Source of the DNA: Opisthocomus hoazin
Lineage: Eukaryota > Chordata > Aves > Opisthocomiformes > Opisthocomidae
Assembly: GCF_030867145.1 (NCBI RefSeq)
Contig: NC_134418.1
Location: 3,530,802 to 3,594,801, forward strand
Length of the DNA: 64,000 nt
Direction: 5' to 3'
A program made the position numbers and the translations under genes. This document shows positions 46,001 to 58,831 of the stretch, in pieces. Below the pieces are notes generated by a model that saw only the letters and a list, made by a program, of their open reading frames with translations, had not been told where the DNA came from and ran no database searches. How positions within the stretch are numbered: the first letter of the stretch is position 1; each line of letters starts with the position of its first letter.

Positions 46001-49000
46001 TTCTGCCTCCCTGAAGGTCTGCAGTGGCCGGCTCGTCCCACGTAGGAGGTGGGAATTGCAGCAGTGAGATGGCTTCTGCTCCAGGGCCACCTCTTATACA
46101 CGTATCCCTGTAACTTGTAGAGAAGCAGAGGAATTGCAAGAGGGGAATCATAGCCTGGTACAGTGATTTTTAATTCCCAGAGTGCCTGAGAGGCACCAAA
46201 ACTTCCAGCATATTCAGACTGGCTACTTTAAGCCTAAAATAAATTAAAGTACCTGTTTATGGCATGAAGTGATGAGTGGATGCGGCTCTTCGCTCTTCCT
46301 CAAAATGCATCTGGACATCACTCAACTGTTGGCTTAAAGACAAACCTAAAGCAGTAGCTTTTCTCAGAGGGCATAATTCCCTTGCAAAAATCCACCGCCA
46401 AAAATTCATGGAGGACAAAACGTCATTAAGTTGGGTGAGGAGGGACCAGGCAGTGTCATGGAGACTGAGTGTCCTCTGATGGCATCAAACCATTTGGGGG
46501 GGTCCAAAGGCAACCCCAGGCATGAGGTATCCCTGAAAAGCTGTGTGACAGGGGAGATACGGGGAAGGATCAGTGAGTTTTAACACTTCCTGCTCCTTTT
46601 TTCTCTAAGTACCATCTGCACGGGGAGGATGGAGGCTGGGAGGACCTTTGTGGAGCCCAGCTAGAAACACCCCTGTCCCAGACCCTTGGCACCCAGTCAA
46701 GACCCGTCATTTCACCACTGCCCATCATACACTTCAATGATAAATCATACTCATTTTTTCACCAGAATAACCGTGTCACTCCAAACCAAAGCACCTCACA
46801 GGAGCATATTTCCATCTGCGAAGCTGCCTGGGTCATCTAATACAACCTGCCCAAAATGGAGTTGAACAAATCTGCAAAGTCCCCTTTTGCATGAGGCATC
46901 TATTTGTATCGACAGCTTCCCACGCTCCATCCCTCCAACACTGCTTCGCTTTCTGCCGGGCTAAGCTGCGTCACTCCAGCTCTTTTTCTTTCCCCTTTTC
47001 TTGAATATTACCCTGCAATTATCATCTTTCCAGTCTTATGGGATCAGAAAGAAATCCCAGGACTTGTTAGAGAGGATGAGCAGCAGGCCACACCACTCCT
47101 CACCCTGCTTCTAAGGGACTCTCGGGAGCAAATTAATCCAAGCCCACTGTTTAAAAATGTTTATCCCTAGGCCATGCCATTTAGTATCTTCCTAGGTTAC
47201 TAATGGACTAGAAAGCACTTTGTTGCCCCTGTGCAACACGAGAACATCAGCCTGCTTTTGTCAAAGCCAGAAGAGAAATTATTGAGCGTTTCTGCCTTTT
47301 CTCCATTGTTATCAGCAATTTTCTGATCTCCAGCCTGGGGACAGAGAATGCTGCTGCAGCTCAGTTATTTCACTGCTCTTCATTTTGAAAAATCAAGACA
47401 AAAGTTGCTTCCTCCCGGTTGTCTGTGAACCTCCAGGAGAGATCTGATATGGCCAATGCTTGGGAAGGGGATTCATTCATTGCAAACTGAATTGCAGAGT
47501 AAATGCCATCAGTTTCTTGAGCCAGAATACCAACAAGCGCTTGTCCTGGTAGCCAGTGTTGGTTCTTCTGCGTTTTGAGAGGAGAAAATAGAGCTCAAAT
47601 GGAACTGGGGTCTCCAAGACCCTTCCACTCTCTGCCAGAGATGCTGAAAGGCCAGATTGTTAGCCAGACTTCTTATTCTTTATTTTAAGAGGGTGAGATT
47701 TTTAGCTGGGCATCCACTGGGTGAATAAACATCATAAACAGGTCTCAACCCCATGTAATGCCATCAGTCACTGCCAGCGGCCCCGGCTACAGAACGCTGT
47801 CATCTCACCACCTGTGTGGGTCACTCGTCCTCCTCTGAAACTACATAGGGGTTCCATAGGGAGTCCTGGGGCCAAGTGCCATGGTCACAGCAGATGCAGC
47901 CCATCTCTGTAGCCAGGATTGCAGGGCGACGTCACCTGAGGCTCCCATTACCCTCTGTTACCATCTCTGATGCATTTTGAGCTCTTGGCAGGGGTAGAAA
48001 TCAGGCAGCAGTGGATACTAAGGGAGATCCTGGGTTTGCACTATTTATCTGGTGCTTTAGTCTCCAAACACGCAAGAACCAGCTGGACCCATCCATGAGG
48101 TCTCAGCAGGACAAAGGGCACACTGAGACTTTGTGATGACTTGCATTTTGTGGAGCAGAGGGGTGAAGACCCCCTGGCAGCTCACAAAGAGACTGTGTCA
48201 GACCCGGCCAGGTGCGAGCCAAGAGGTGGATAACCCATTTTTACCGCTGCAGAGGAGGAGTTCTGCTGGTGGAGCTGTCGTTGAACAGCTCTGTGAAGGA
48301 TGAGTGGCATGCGTGGGGGTGGCTGGCTCGTTTGATCTGAGGGAGGAGCTGGGTGAGGACATGGGACTCATCAGAGAGAAACAGACCCAGGCAGAAAGCA
48401 ACAGCAGTAGGAAAAGCTGATGCTTTTCCTTGCTGAAGGTTTGCAAGGTTGGACACAACGAAATTCCCTCCTCCCCCTCTTGCTGAAAAAAGCCACATCC
48501 CAAGAGGTATTCAATGCTGCGTTTGAATCCATTCAAAACACATCAGGGTCAAACCTTTTTAATGCAAGAAAGAAAATAAACCCAAAGACAAAAAGCTATT
48601 CTGGAGTAGGGGAGGGCAGGGGAAGGAAGTGGCTCCCAAAATATCAATGACAACCCTTCCTTTAACCCCAGCTGCAGCTGTGGGTTGGGTGTCTCTACAC
48701 CAGCAGGACCTAGCAGGGCAGGAGATGTAAGCACATCCTTCTGCACCTTTCTCTTGGTGGCAGTGGGCCTCAGTGATCAAACCGCAGAGCTCTGGGCAGG
48801 TTGGGTTAGGACCGTGAGGGTCTGGGTGCTGGAGAGGGGACATCTCTTGGTGGGAAGGGTTGAGCAGGACAGGATGGGCTCCTGCAGGGAGAAGGGAGTT
48901 GGCTGGCACCAAAGCTCTTTGCATCTGATTTAAATACTATTAAACAAAACATTGACCTCCTCCTCTACCCCATCTCCTGTGGCCACCACCCCTCTGGCCA

Positions 49001-49890
49001 ACAGGACCCCACCACTGTGTGGGCTCCTGGGGTCTCCTGGTGGCTTTTGGAGGTTGCATTGCCCCTGCCTGTGATCTCAGCTGAGGTGGCCAGAGGCAGC
49101 TGGACAGACTCCTGGACGCCACATCTCCAAAATAACTGGGGCTGTCTTCCCTGCATTTCTGCTCTTTGGCTGGAACCACCAAGTGAGGCTTTTTGAGAAG
49201 CGACCTTTGAGCCATTCCCATGTGGGGTTAAAGCTCTGGCACTTGGGAAGAGATGGGGGGGACTTTGACCTGGAGGAGAGGGTGGACTTGAAGCCAGAGA
49301 CAACTGAAATCCAGTTTGGTGGGAATGGACACAGAAGGTCCTACTTTCTTCTGGGTGTCTTATTGCAGTGGAGGAGGGCACCTAAGGTTTAGAAAACCCC
49401 ACTGATAAGGCTGAACCCAAGATGGGACCCTAGAAAATCTCTGGAGAAGGAGAAGAGAGTGAGAGTGCTCAGCCCTCCCTCCTTTCAAGCCCACCTCTGC
49501 TGGGATGCTGACACATCTCCCCGGTCTCCCACCCCACCACCCCTGCATGCTTGTGAGGTTGGGGATGTCCTTCAGAGGGTGACCAAGGGTCACTCCAGAG
49601 ACAAGCACAGGGTCTGTTTGGAGCAGCACAGAGAAAGGCCATTTCCCCACAGCCCGTGATGTGTCTCAGGAATTCACGGTCTGTGACGGGTGAGTCAATG
49701 TGAGCGCGAAAAGTCTGGCTATTTTTAGGACCACTGACATTTGGGGGTGTTTAACCCCCCTCCCTCCTGCCACGGCCAGCGTCTCAGCAGGACCTCGCTT
49801 GTGGTGCAGCCACCTCAGACCGGGAGCAAAGTCAAAGGCACAGCTCAACAGCCATCATCAGTGCAGTGCTGACATCAGCAATAATCATCA
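46001..49890. other. Single-copy DNA, no supported gene
   Basis: No recognisable exon, repeat array or CR1 copy. The lower-GC interval 46180-47720 has only short chance frames. Confidence 0.5.
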
Positions 49891-50320
49891 GGCTGGTGAG
49901 GGGTCTGGAGAACAAGTCTGATGAGGAGCAGCTGAGGAAGCTGGGGCTGTTTAGTCTGGAGAAGAGGAGGCTGAGGGGGGACCTTCTCACTCTCTACAAC
50001 TACCTGAAAGGAGGGTGTAGTGAGGCGGGTGTTGGTCTCTTCTCCCAAGTAACTAGCGATAGGATGAGAGGCAATGGACTCAAGTTGCGCCAGGGGAGGT
50101 TCAGATTGAATATTAGGAAAAAATTCATTACTGGAAGAGTGGTCAGGCACTGGAACAGGCTGCCCAGGTAGGTGGTGGAGTCCCCATCACTGGAGGTGTT
50201 AAAAAAATATGTAGATGTGGCACTTTGGGATATGGTTTAGCAGGCATGGTGGTGTTGGGTTGACCGTTGGACTTGATGATCTTAGAGGTCTTTTCCAACC
50301 TATGATTCTATGATTCTATG
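49891..50320 (+). mobile_element. CR1 retrotransposon, 3' fragment, ATTCTATG-type subfamily
   Basis: The copy carries the ORF2 tail from '[32 protein letters not shown]' to 'HWNRLPR', where TAG (50169-50171) interrupts. It then continues through GTAGATGTGGCACTTTGGG and GGTTTAGCAGGCATGG to ATTCTATG octamers. Its 3' UTR matches the minus copy at 17877-18018. The in-frame TAG and an A run at 50203-50209 point to decay. Confidence 0.95.
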
Positions 50321-51785
50321 AACACTGGTCTTCAGGGAACATGCCAGACTAGATCAGGCAAAAACGACACTTCCCAAGGCAAACAGGTACCAGCCTCACA
50401 GATTGGTGCTTCCTAGGATGAGGAGATGAAGGTTGCAGAGTCACAGTGACTGCGAAGAGAGGAGGAAGCAGGCAGGATCAAGGTGATCAAGAAGAGGCTG
50501 TTAGGAGCCACGGAGACAAGGCAGGAAGCTGTGCACAGATGTTTTGTCCAAGCTCTGCTTATCTGCTTCTTCAAGAGCTCAGAGGTCTGTTTGCACCAGG
50601 GTGACTCCTCTACTAGGAATCCACTTGTACTGAGTTAAAGAGCTCCTTACTAAGTCGTGGAGAGCTTCTCCAGAGCTTACACTCCTCCTGGGACTAGGCC
50701 CCATTTGGCATCACGTTGTAGTGTAGCTGTGTTCATGTGGTCGTGTCTTCCTCTGAAGCTCAGTGTACCTGTGCCACCTGCGCTGCCCTGCCTGGTGCCA
50801 CTGACGCGTTGGTATGCTGGTGAGCCACCAGGTCTTGCATTTCTTGGCATCCCCTCTCTGCAAGTCAACACAACCTGCTGCCTCCTCCAGCTTATCTACC
50901 TGCTAGCATGGCATCACGGGACTTCTCCAGCTTCCAGCTGGGCTCTGCGACAGCGTTGCCTCTGAGCCAAGGCACTCCTTGTGCTTGCCCCAGGGCAACC
51001 CTGGTTTGGGTGGCCCATGATCCACCAACACTGTGTTGCATCTGTCCTTACCGGTGGATTTGGATCCTTAGCTCCTCCTTGGGGGCCAAATTGCCTCTTG
51101 CCAGGGATGCTCCTCCTTCCCACAGCATGCCCAAAATGCAGCCACCAAGTTCCATCTCCCATCCCCCACCATCCCACCTTCCTGCTGGAGATGAGTTTCT
51201 TGTCTTGTCTTCCTCCCACACCTACTCAGACTCCTGCTCTCCTCTCCAGAGCTTTATCCTCTCCTTGCTGTCCTGCTCGTACCCAGCCCTGGCTGCCCTG
51301 GACTGAAACAAGAAACAGAAGCTTTCCCCAACAGTCAAACATGTTTTCATGGAGGCTGCGTGCGGGACGGTCCTATTGAAAACTTCACTCTGCATTTTCA
51401 GTGTGCAAGCAATTAAGCCAGGCAAGTGACACAAATTTAGTTACCTTCATGCCAGATGATCTATCCTCAGTTTAGAAATATTCCTGGTTTATTTTTCTTT
51501 AGCAAAATATTAAGGGGGGTTGTAGTTTGGGGGTTTTTTCACTATCACACACAGAAGATCCTCTGCATCACGATCATTTGTGTTTTCCCAGATCTTTCTT
51601 CAACCTGTTGCCTTCCTGGGACATGGTGGGGGCACTTAAGTGTTTCAGGGATGAACAGCAGGGAAAATCAATACAACCAAAGGGGAAGGACGATAGAAAA
51701 GGGTCTGTTAGACAGCCTCAGTTCCCTCAATACACTCCTAAATGTGACTTCTGGGCATTTTGCACTGGCTCGTGGTGGATCTGTG
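50321..51785. other. Single-copy DNA, no supported gene
   Basis: Nothing recognisable. The frame at 50908-51306 (plus) is serine- and proline-rich with no domain. Confidence 0.5.
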
Positions 51786-51972
51786 GTCCATGAACTTGTC
51801 AAGTTTGCCCTTGAACCCAGGTACCCACCCAGCACCAACTGCATCCCGCGGCAGGGAGCTCCCCACGCCAGCTATTGGCGCATGAGGAAGGGGTTTCTTC
51901 CTTTTCTTCCTGATTTCTTCCTTTACCTGCCTCCTGATGGTTTTTGGCTAAGTGTTGCTCCTTTCCTTGCTG
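51786..51972 (-). mobile_element. Ancient CR1/L3-like fragment
   Basis: The plus strand reads GTCCATGAACTTGTCAAG, then CTTGAACCCAGGTACC, GCATCCCGCGGCAGGGAGC, GGTTTCTTCCTTTTCTTCC and ACCTGCCTCCTGATGG in that order. This is the order of conserved words in minus-oriented old CR1/L3-type elements. There are many mismatches and no tail. The call rests on family wording and needs a repeat-library search. Confidence 0.5.
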
Positions 51973-53137
51973 AAAAGGAGACAGAGATCAACATCTGTGT
52001 GTAGTTTGGCTGTGGTCCTTCTCCCAACTGCAAGCTGTCTGAAGCACTGCCCCAAAGCCACTGACGCTCTTGTAAAGCCTCCCAGGGATGTCTGAGCACT
52101 TTGTCAGCACAGATTCATTTAAAAACCTACAGAGGGAAAACGCTGAAAATACTTCTGGTATTTGTACAGGCAGATCCCACGGCAGTCCCTGTCAGCAGCA
52201 CAGGTGAGACAAACGGCGTGGGATTGTTCACAGCCCAGACAAATTAATAAGGATGCTGTGCCGGGATGAAGTGCAAGCTTATAACACATGCCAAGCTCCT
52301 CTGGAGATTGTTTCACAACTGCTTCCCATTTTACATGCACACCTGAGACATCTCGCTGCCCTGAGCTCAAGGCAGGACTGAGAAAAAAACACAGGAGTGG
52401 TGAGACCAGGTGTTGGTTCAGCCTTCTCCACTGGCACGTCTTCACTCCGTACCGGGACAAAGGACTGGGAGCCTTTGCCTGGCTTTAGGCCACAGATGCT
52501 GAGCCGATTCGGGTTGGATGCGCAGTACAAAGCACAGTGGTGGGAGCTGGGGCAGAGGTGTGAGTCTTGGTCACCAAGGTCTTCTCCCCATGCAATGGAG
52601 CAATGTATGCAAACCTACTGGAACTAGGGAAAAGGGATGCTCTGAAGGGCTGGTGTGTGGTCCATGCTCAGCAAGAAGAGGAGGGGGAGAGGACGAGCTC
52701 TCAGCTAAATGGACACGGGCCAGGAACCGAAGGTCAGCTCCTCCACTTCTCCACATCTCCCTCCCAACCTCCCAACCAAGCAACCTGTTGCTCAAGCCAT
52801 TTGTCGTCTGTAAGGCCTGGACCAGGACAGAAAAAAAGCCTCAATGGACCAAATGCAGCCTGGGAAGAAAAGCAATGCAGGGTCTCTCTAAGTGAGGATG
52901 AAGAGGGCAGAGGGATGGATGGCTTCTGTGCACAGAGCTGGATGTCCCCATGTGTGGCAGGACCGGTGTCTTGCTGGTATTTCATGGAGCAGAGAGCAGC
53001 CAGGAGTGCAGTGTCCAACCTCCTCCTTTGCCAGCTCCAGAGCCAGCACTGCTACGAGGTGATTTGCATCCACACTTAACACATACCACAAGTCTGCTTA
53101 AAACCAGCATCCAGGACCTTCTCCCTGGCCTCGCTTT
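51973..53137. other. Single-copy DNA, no supported gene
   Basis: No recognisable exon or repeat. Confidence 0.5.
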
Positions 53138-53330
53138 ACTCTTCCAAGACTTCTGGTCACAACACCTAATAAAAGATACAACAGGATTGGAAAGGATACA
53201 GAGAAAGGGAGTGGGTAGGGAGTGGGGTTTTATGGAGAACAACTATCTAAGCTAGAAATGTCCAGCCTGGGAAAGGTCAGTCTGAGGAGGGGTTTGATAT
53301 ATAAGGGTGTATAAAATCATCGCTATCTGG
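53138..53330 (+). mobile_element. Ancient CR1 fragment, reverse-transcriptase C-terminal region
   Basis: The translation around 53150-53205 reads FWSQHLIKDTTGLERIQRKG, recognisably related to the [20 protein letters not shown] segment of the young copies. Downstream, TCCAGCCTGGGAAAGGTCAGTC and TAAGGGTGTATAAAATCATC fit the same family order. It is far more diverged than the copies with intact tails, so it is an old insertion. Confidence 0.6.
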
Positions 53331-53794
53331 GGGAATAATTCTCGTAATGGAAGAAGAAAGGGTCTCAAATCATCATCTAGAGGTCATTTGCTCTTTGCAC
53401 ATGCCTTCAGGTAGCCTTGTCCTTGGCATGACCTTGAGAGATGCTGCAGTCTGCTTTAGGACACACTTGCCCCAACAGTCCTGGTGCAAAACAAGTTGAA
53501 GCTCCCCTTGCCTGCAAGCTCTGCCCAGCTCCCTAAACACACTCCCTGTGCTGCTGAAGTGTGTCCATGCCCACAGCACGCTTGGCTTCACACGTGGTGG
53601 AAACACCAGACAGGCAGAGGTTAAAGGTCTTTCCTAAAATGTGTCTGAAGCTTGGGGACCAGGAGAAGGGGTGAGCTGTGTGTGGGATGTGAACGATTAC
53701 ACAGCTCGCTGCTTCCAGAGATGCGGATAGGATGGAGAGAGCAGACAAGCTTGGCCCGAGCATCTGCCTCTGGAGGATTTGCAGCTCACAGACT
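53331..53794. other. Single-copy DNA between two CR1 fragments
   Basis: No recognisable gene. The first part might be further decayed CR1, but no convincing words remain. Confidence 0.45.
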
Positions 53795-54290
53795 CAGAAT
53801 CATGGAATGGTTTTGGAAGGGACCTTAAAGATCATCTTCTTCCAACCCACCTGGCACAGGCAGTGACACCTTCCATCAGACCAGATTTCTCAAAGCCCCA
53901 TCCAACCTGGCCTTGAACCCTGCCAGGGAGAGGGCAGCTACAGCTTCTCTGGGCAACCTGGGCCAGGGCTTCACCACCCTCACAGGGAGGAATTTCTTAC
54001 TCATATCTAACCTAAATCTCCCCTCTTTCAGTCTAAAGCCATTACCCCTTGTCTTGTCACTCCCTGCCCTTGTCAAAAGTCCTCTCCAGCTTCCTTGTAG
54101 GCCCCTTTAACTACTGGAAGCCGGCTATAAAGTCTCCCCAGAGCCTTCTCTTCTCCAGGCTGAACAGCTCCAACTCTCTCAGCCTTTCCTCCCAGCAGAG
54201 CGGTTCCAGCCCTTGGATCATTACTGGGGCCTCCTCTGGACCTGCTCCAACACATCCATGTCCTTCCTGTGCTGAGGGCTCCAGAGCTCT
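53795..54290 (-). mobile_element. CR1 retrotransposon, 3' fragment, 'PREAVAALSLAGFK' subfamily
   Basis: Plus-strand CAGAATCATGGAATGG is the reversed end. Read on the minus strand it encodes [27 protein letters not shown], then SDKTRGNGFRLKEGRFRLDMSKKF and WPRLPREAVAALSLAGFKARLDGAL, split between frames by small indels. The wording matches the copy at 34505-35010. Confidence 0.94.
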
Positions 54291-57200
54291 GGAGGAGCTG
54301 CTCATTCGGTTTGGGTTAGAGATGCGGGAGGGGATCAATGCTGTAAATGAAAATCCAGTGTCTAAGTTCTGTCCAAAGGACATGTATGGGTGTCAAGGGC
54401 ATCACTGAGTCTGGAGAAGGTGTCTTGCTGCCTGATGTGGAGGCAGGAGCAGAAGCAAAAGCATTTGGGATTTGATCCTGGCCATAAGGAATTTTGCAGT
54501 GCCTGGCTGAGACTTTCCTACTTCAGCACCAGCCCAAAATGAATGTGGTGACCATCTCCTCCTGGGTCCTCGTGAGCTGGTTCCTGCTGATCTGGCACTA
54601 ACTAGTTATCAGCGATTGAAAGGAGTTCAAGGTCCAAGAGGTGGTTAAGGAAGAAAATCAGCTTTGTGTGTGGGACAGGAGACTGTTTCAACATGAGAGG
54701 TGCAGTGACATGCACGGGGGTGGGCAGGCTGGGGAGGATGTCAGCTGTAAAGGGAATGGGATGGGAATATGTTAGGAAGAACATGGCAGGGTCTGTCATG
54801 GCTTCTGCAAGAGGAGCAGGCTGGGACTCCTCAGCCTGGAAAAATGGTGGCTAATAGGAGGTATGAAAACAGTGGAGGATGGAGCAGAAATATCAGATGT
54901 GCTTGCCCTGCTCTTTCCGCCTTGACTTAGGCTTTTGGCCACCACTGGGAGACAGGATCTGGGCTTGGTAGGTGTTAACCTGACCTGGTAGATCTGCTCT
55001 CTTCTCCTGGTTGATGGTGAGCAAGGGACCAAATGGGTATGGTCATCTTAGACCAGATTAGCTGGGTCCAAGTCCTCGACCATACCTCCTCATCCTCTCT
55101 ACAGGCTGAACCGAGAATTACTGCACCCATTTGAAAACATCCAGGAGTTTAATTTCTCCTCTGCAAATCATTTACAAAATTGCTTTCCCTTTCTCCCTGC
55201 TCCCACAACATCCTTCTCCACCTTTCTCTCGTTTCTGCTGGGAAAGATGCGCCCATTGCTTTGCAACCGGGGTATCATTCCCCACCTTCTCCCTGTTGAC
55301 ACTGATGGTGGGGGAAAATAATGTCTGCAGAAGCGGGTTTTTTTAATGGTGCCCCAGGAGCGTTGGGGTGGAAGCAGTACCCTGTGAGTCCAATGCCACT
55401 TTCCTCTTGGTGGCAGAAGCAGTGTTGCCAGTCCCGAGGTGGAGCATCCCATGGACCGTTTGCTTAGCAGGTTATCTACAAGCTTAACTTACCCCTGCCC
55501 TCATAAAACCATGTGAAGCCTTTTCTCACAGTTGCAACCAAATGCTGGTTTGGCAGCAAGCAAAGTGAAAACCAGATGTAAGCAGGGTTGGGGCAGGAGG
55601 TTTTTTCTCCCTGGAGGTGCAGGCACAAAAGACAATACAACACCAGATTACGGGGTACCCCATCGGTCCATAAGCTGCTTTGCAAAGCTCAGGTGAGGAA
55701 AAAAAAAAGAATGAAAGCCTGTAATAGGAGGAAAGAAAAATTTCCAGTAAGGATAGGGCCACAGCCCATCAGATTTTGAGAGGTAATGGTCATCTTCTGG
55801 CTGATGGGGGCAGTGGAGAAAGGTTTTGCATCAGTTGTGGGGTGCTGTAGGAAAAGCACAAGAGAACACCAAGGTATTGCAAGAAGGTTTGGGCTGGAGA
55901 CAGGTCAGCAGAGATAGGGACATCAGGGATTTTTTTGGTGCTGTCTGACTTGGGTCCCTCTGGGTTTTCCGTTCCTGGAAAGATCATTTCTGATCACTGA
56001 CACCAGAGGTCCTGCAGCCCCTGAGAGTGATCGTAAACAGGAGCAAAATGGTCTTCCTTCTGGGCAGGTCTCCCCTCACGTCTGCTGGGTTGTTTATTTA
56101 GCCACCACAGGGCAGCTTGTAGGTTTTCATTAGATCTGGCCCTAATTACAGCTCTGTTGAGCCTTGTAGTGCTCTTTCTCCATCATCCAGTTCTCCATAT
56201 CTTCCAGGTAGAAAAAAGCAAAACAGAGAAACAGGGAACATTTGTCACCCCTCTCGATTAGTCCAGGATAGAGAGGACATTTTTCCATCTGAGGACAGTT
56301 AATCCAAGCTGCACACACACTCTCACACCCACCACACAACCAGAAACATTTTCTCATCAAGTCCTCGGGATGTTGGCGCTTGCTCCCACGCTCCTGGCCC
56401 CACTTTCCAGCAATGCACCAGCTTGATGGAGGGTCCAAGGCACCACTTTTCTGAGGTTAGGAAGCCCTCCAGATGAGATGTCTTCAGGCAAAACAGACAC
56501 CTGGTAAACATGGTATTAGCGGTGGATAGGATGGGGCAAGTGTGATGTAAGGAAATGGTGTCTGTGCTTGGCTGAGCGATGCTGGTCCATCAGAGCCCTC
56601 AAGGATGATGCTGTGAACACAACTGGGTTAGAGAAACACGTCCTGTTGCTGGAGGAGCCTCTTTGGGGGAGATTTGGATGTATCTCTTGCACCGTTTGGA
56701 TGTATCACTTGCAGCTGATCTGCCGGCACTTTCCAGTGCTCTCAGGACACTTCTGACCAAACACAAAGTGAAGAGGAAACCAAAACTGTGCCTCTTTCAT
56801 CCTCCATCCGTGCCCCAAAGCTTGCTGCCATGTCCTCCGTGCTGCCAGACCCTGTGAAAGGGCAGCTGCCCTCAGAACGCGAAGCCTTGTCCGTGGCCAT
56901 CTCCGGCTCCACGAGCAAGACAGAGCACATAAAAAGCCCTCAGACAAAGTCGTTTGCAACCTCTGCATCCATTTCAAAGCATTATTTTCCTTTTGCAGAG
57001 GCTCTGGAGGGACGGGAGAAGCATTCAAAGCCCCAAGCTGGTTCTGAAGTCCAAAGCTGCGCAAACAAAAGGGTTCTTTTAATCTAATAGAGCAGAGCGC
57101 CCAGAAACCACTGAGAGCAACACCTCCCTGCAAATCAGGTCATTTAGCTAGCAAGTGAAAAATGGCTTCCCAAGGTTCAGAGCAGTAAGGCAGAAACCAA

Positions 57201-57479
57201 AGAGCATTTGAAGGAGGAGGGAAAGCCAAGCCCCGGCTTTGCCTTTCCTGCCCTCCCACTGGATCCCCCACCAGCCCGGCAGGCACCGAGGGAGACCGTG
57301 GAAATATTTCACTCTTTACACACTACTTCGAAACCTCAGAGCCACCCTTCCCACGGGGACTCAGGTCAGCTGCCACAATAAACTCCAAGTATTTTCCTAG
57401 CTGGCAAACAAAAAAAATGCGTGTATCTGTGTCTAGCTCTATAGCCAATATACATGAAACGATAAAGCCCCTGGCACAT
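54291..57479. other. Single-copy DNA, no supported gene
   Basis: No supported exon. The stretch at 54820-54885 (CTCAGCCTGGAAAAATGG) might be a decayed CR1 scrap, too weak to call. The interval 55680-55745 is A-rich. Confidence 0.5.
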
Positions 57480-57720
57480 ATCTTGCAAGAGCTAATTATA
57501 GGATTTGGAAGCTAACGTGATAATATTTTCTTTAGATGTGTGGTGCAGATGTAATTACTTCTCCGGAGATGCCAGCAGCAGATGACGCAAGATGCCCTTA
57601 TGTAATCGGCTTTTATTATGCAGTTATGGAAATTTTCCCTCTCTGGCCCATCCTCTACTTTCCACTCAACGCCTTCTTTTCATTTTTCACCCTAAACTGT
57701 CTATGGCTTATTCAGAAGGT
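57480..57720. promoter_or_regulatory. Candidate conserved block: palindromes, TAATTA words and an acceptor-like site
   Basis: Contains the perfect palindrome TCTTGCAAGA (57481-57490), CTAATTATAGG, GTAATTACTT, the bZIP-type TGACGCAA (about 57593-57600) and TTTTATTATGCAG. AATATTTTCTTTAG at about 57522-57535 resembles a splice acceptor, directly followed by a 64-codon open frame (57536-57730) with a hydrophobic C-terminal half. I do not recognise that peptide. An enhancer-like element is at least as likely as an exon. Confidence 0.25.
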
Positions 57721-57990
57721 GATGGGGTGAGGTCAGTAGGCCAAACGGACAGTGAGCAGAAGGGCAGATTTGTAGAAAGCCCATTCCTGGGTTTCCCCAT
57801 CCACCTCGTCCATAAAGGAGCAAAAGGAGTTAATGGTTTTACATCTGCTCTGTTGGCTTCCGCGCAGCTGGGAACAGGTCTCCGTCCACCTTTCTGCCTG
57901 ATGGACAGGAACAGGGTCTCGTTGGAGCCAGGTCTCACCCCAGCCCTGGCATCTATTGTGGCTTGGACATCAGTGGACGCCAGGTAGCCA

Positions 57991-58070
57991 TCTGCTCCAT
58001 CCAGCATGCCGTGGAGGAGCACCTCAATGGTCTGCTCCATCCAGCATGCCGTGGAGGATCACCTCAATGG
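57991..58070. repeat. Tandem duplication of 40 bp
   Basis: Units 57991-58030 and 58031-58070 (TCTGCTCCATCCAGCATGCC ... CACCTCAATGG) differ at a single base, GAGC against GATC. A recent local slippage-type duplication in otherwise unique sequence. Confidence 0.95.
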
Positions 58071-58831
58071 TTCGCTGCCCCCTTCTCAAGAAGGAGGCTG
58101 TGATCAAACCGCAGAAGAAAGCCAGTTTGTCACTGCAAGGACAAAGGCTTGGTGAGACACAAACACTTCAGTTGCTCCGAAGGTTGCTCCAGGGTGCACA
58201 AAGGTATCCAAGTCATTTCTGCCAGAGCAAAATCACAGTGTGATTGCAGGTCTCCAGCCAAAAATGCTTCCAAACCAGAGTGATTTTGGCCTGTGGATCC
58301 TTTCTGAGCTTTTGAGTTTTATTGCTTCAAATTGTCTCTGTCCTACTGCCTTTCTCCTCTGGCTGGACAGACAACAGAGGTCAAAGACACAGGTGTCTCC
58401 AGGACACAGGCTTCCTCCGCCACCAGTGCTGGTCAAAGGGGCCACACTCCCCTGACACAACCAGCAAACCCCCCTTGACTGCAAATATTCAGGAGAAAAG
58501 ATCAATAAACATCCTGAGGCATCATCCCGTACCTGCAGCACATATTCTGGCTGTGCACCCTTCTGCTCCTACCCTCTTCCATGCCACTTGCCTGGTCAAA
58601 CCTGGGTGTTTTCTTGCTGTGTTTTAGGACTAATACATACAGGGAGAGGTGACTTCTAGCTCTGGGCCATCCCGCCACCAACTGAGGTTGAAAAGCTGGG
58701 TCATGAAGAACTTTCCTCCTCATTTTCTCTGCACAGCATCCAAGCCAGCACACGGCTTGAGGAGGACGAGCCTGCAGGTGAAGCAAGCCTGAATCCTTCG
58801 ATGGCTGGGAAGCAGAACCCAGGCAGAGTTT
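58071..58831. other. Single-copy DNA, no supported gene
   Basis: No recognisable exon. The interval ends at the tail of the next CR1. Confidence 0.5.

Noticed and set aside
46820..46880. GGGTCATCTAATACAACCTGCCC, similar to the reversed CR1 3' UTR wording
   Set aside because: Only about a dozen bases agree and no tail or further CR1 wording follows.
54820..54885. Possible decayed CR1 scrap (CTCAGCCTGGAAAAATGG)
   Set aside because: Too few matching words to separate from chance.
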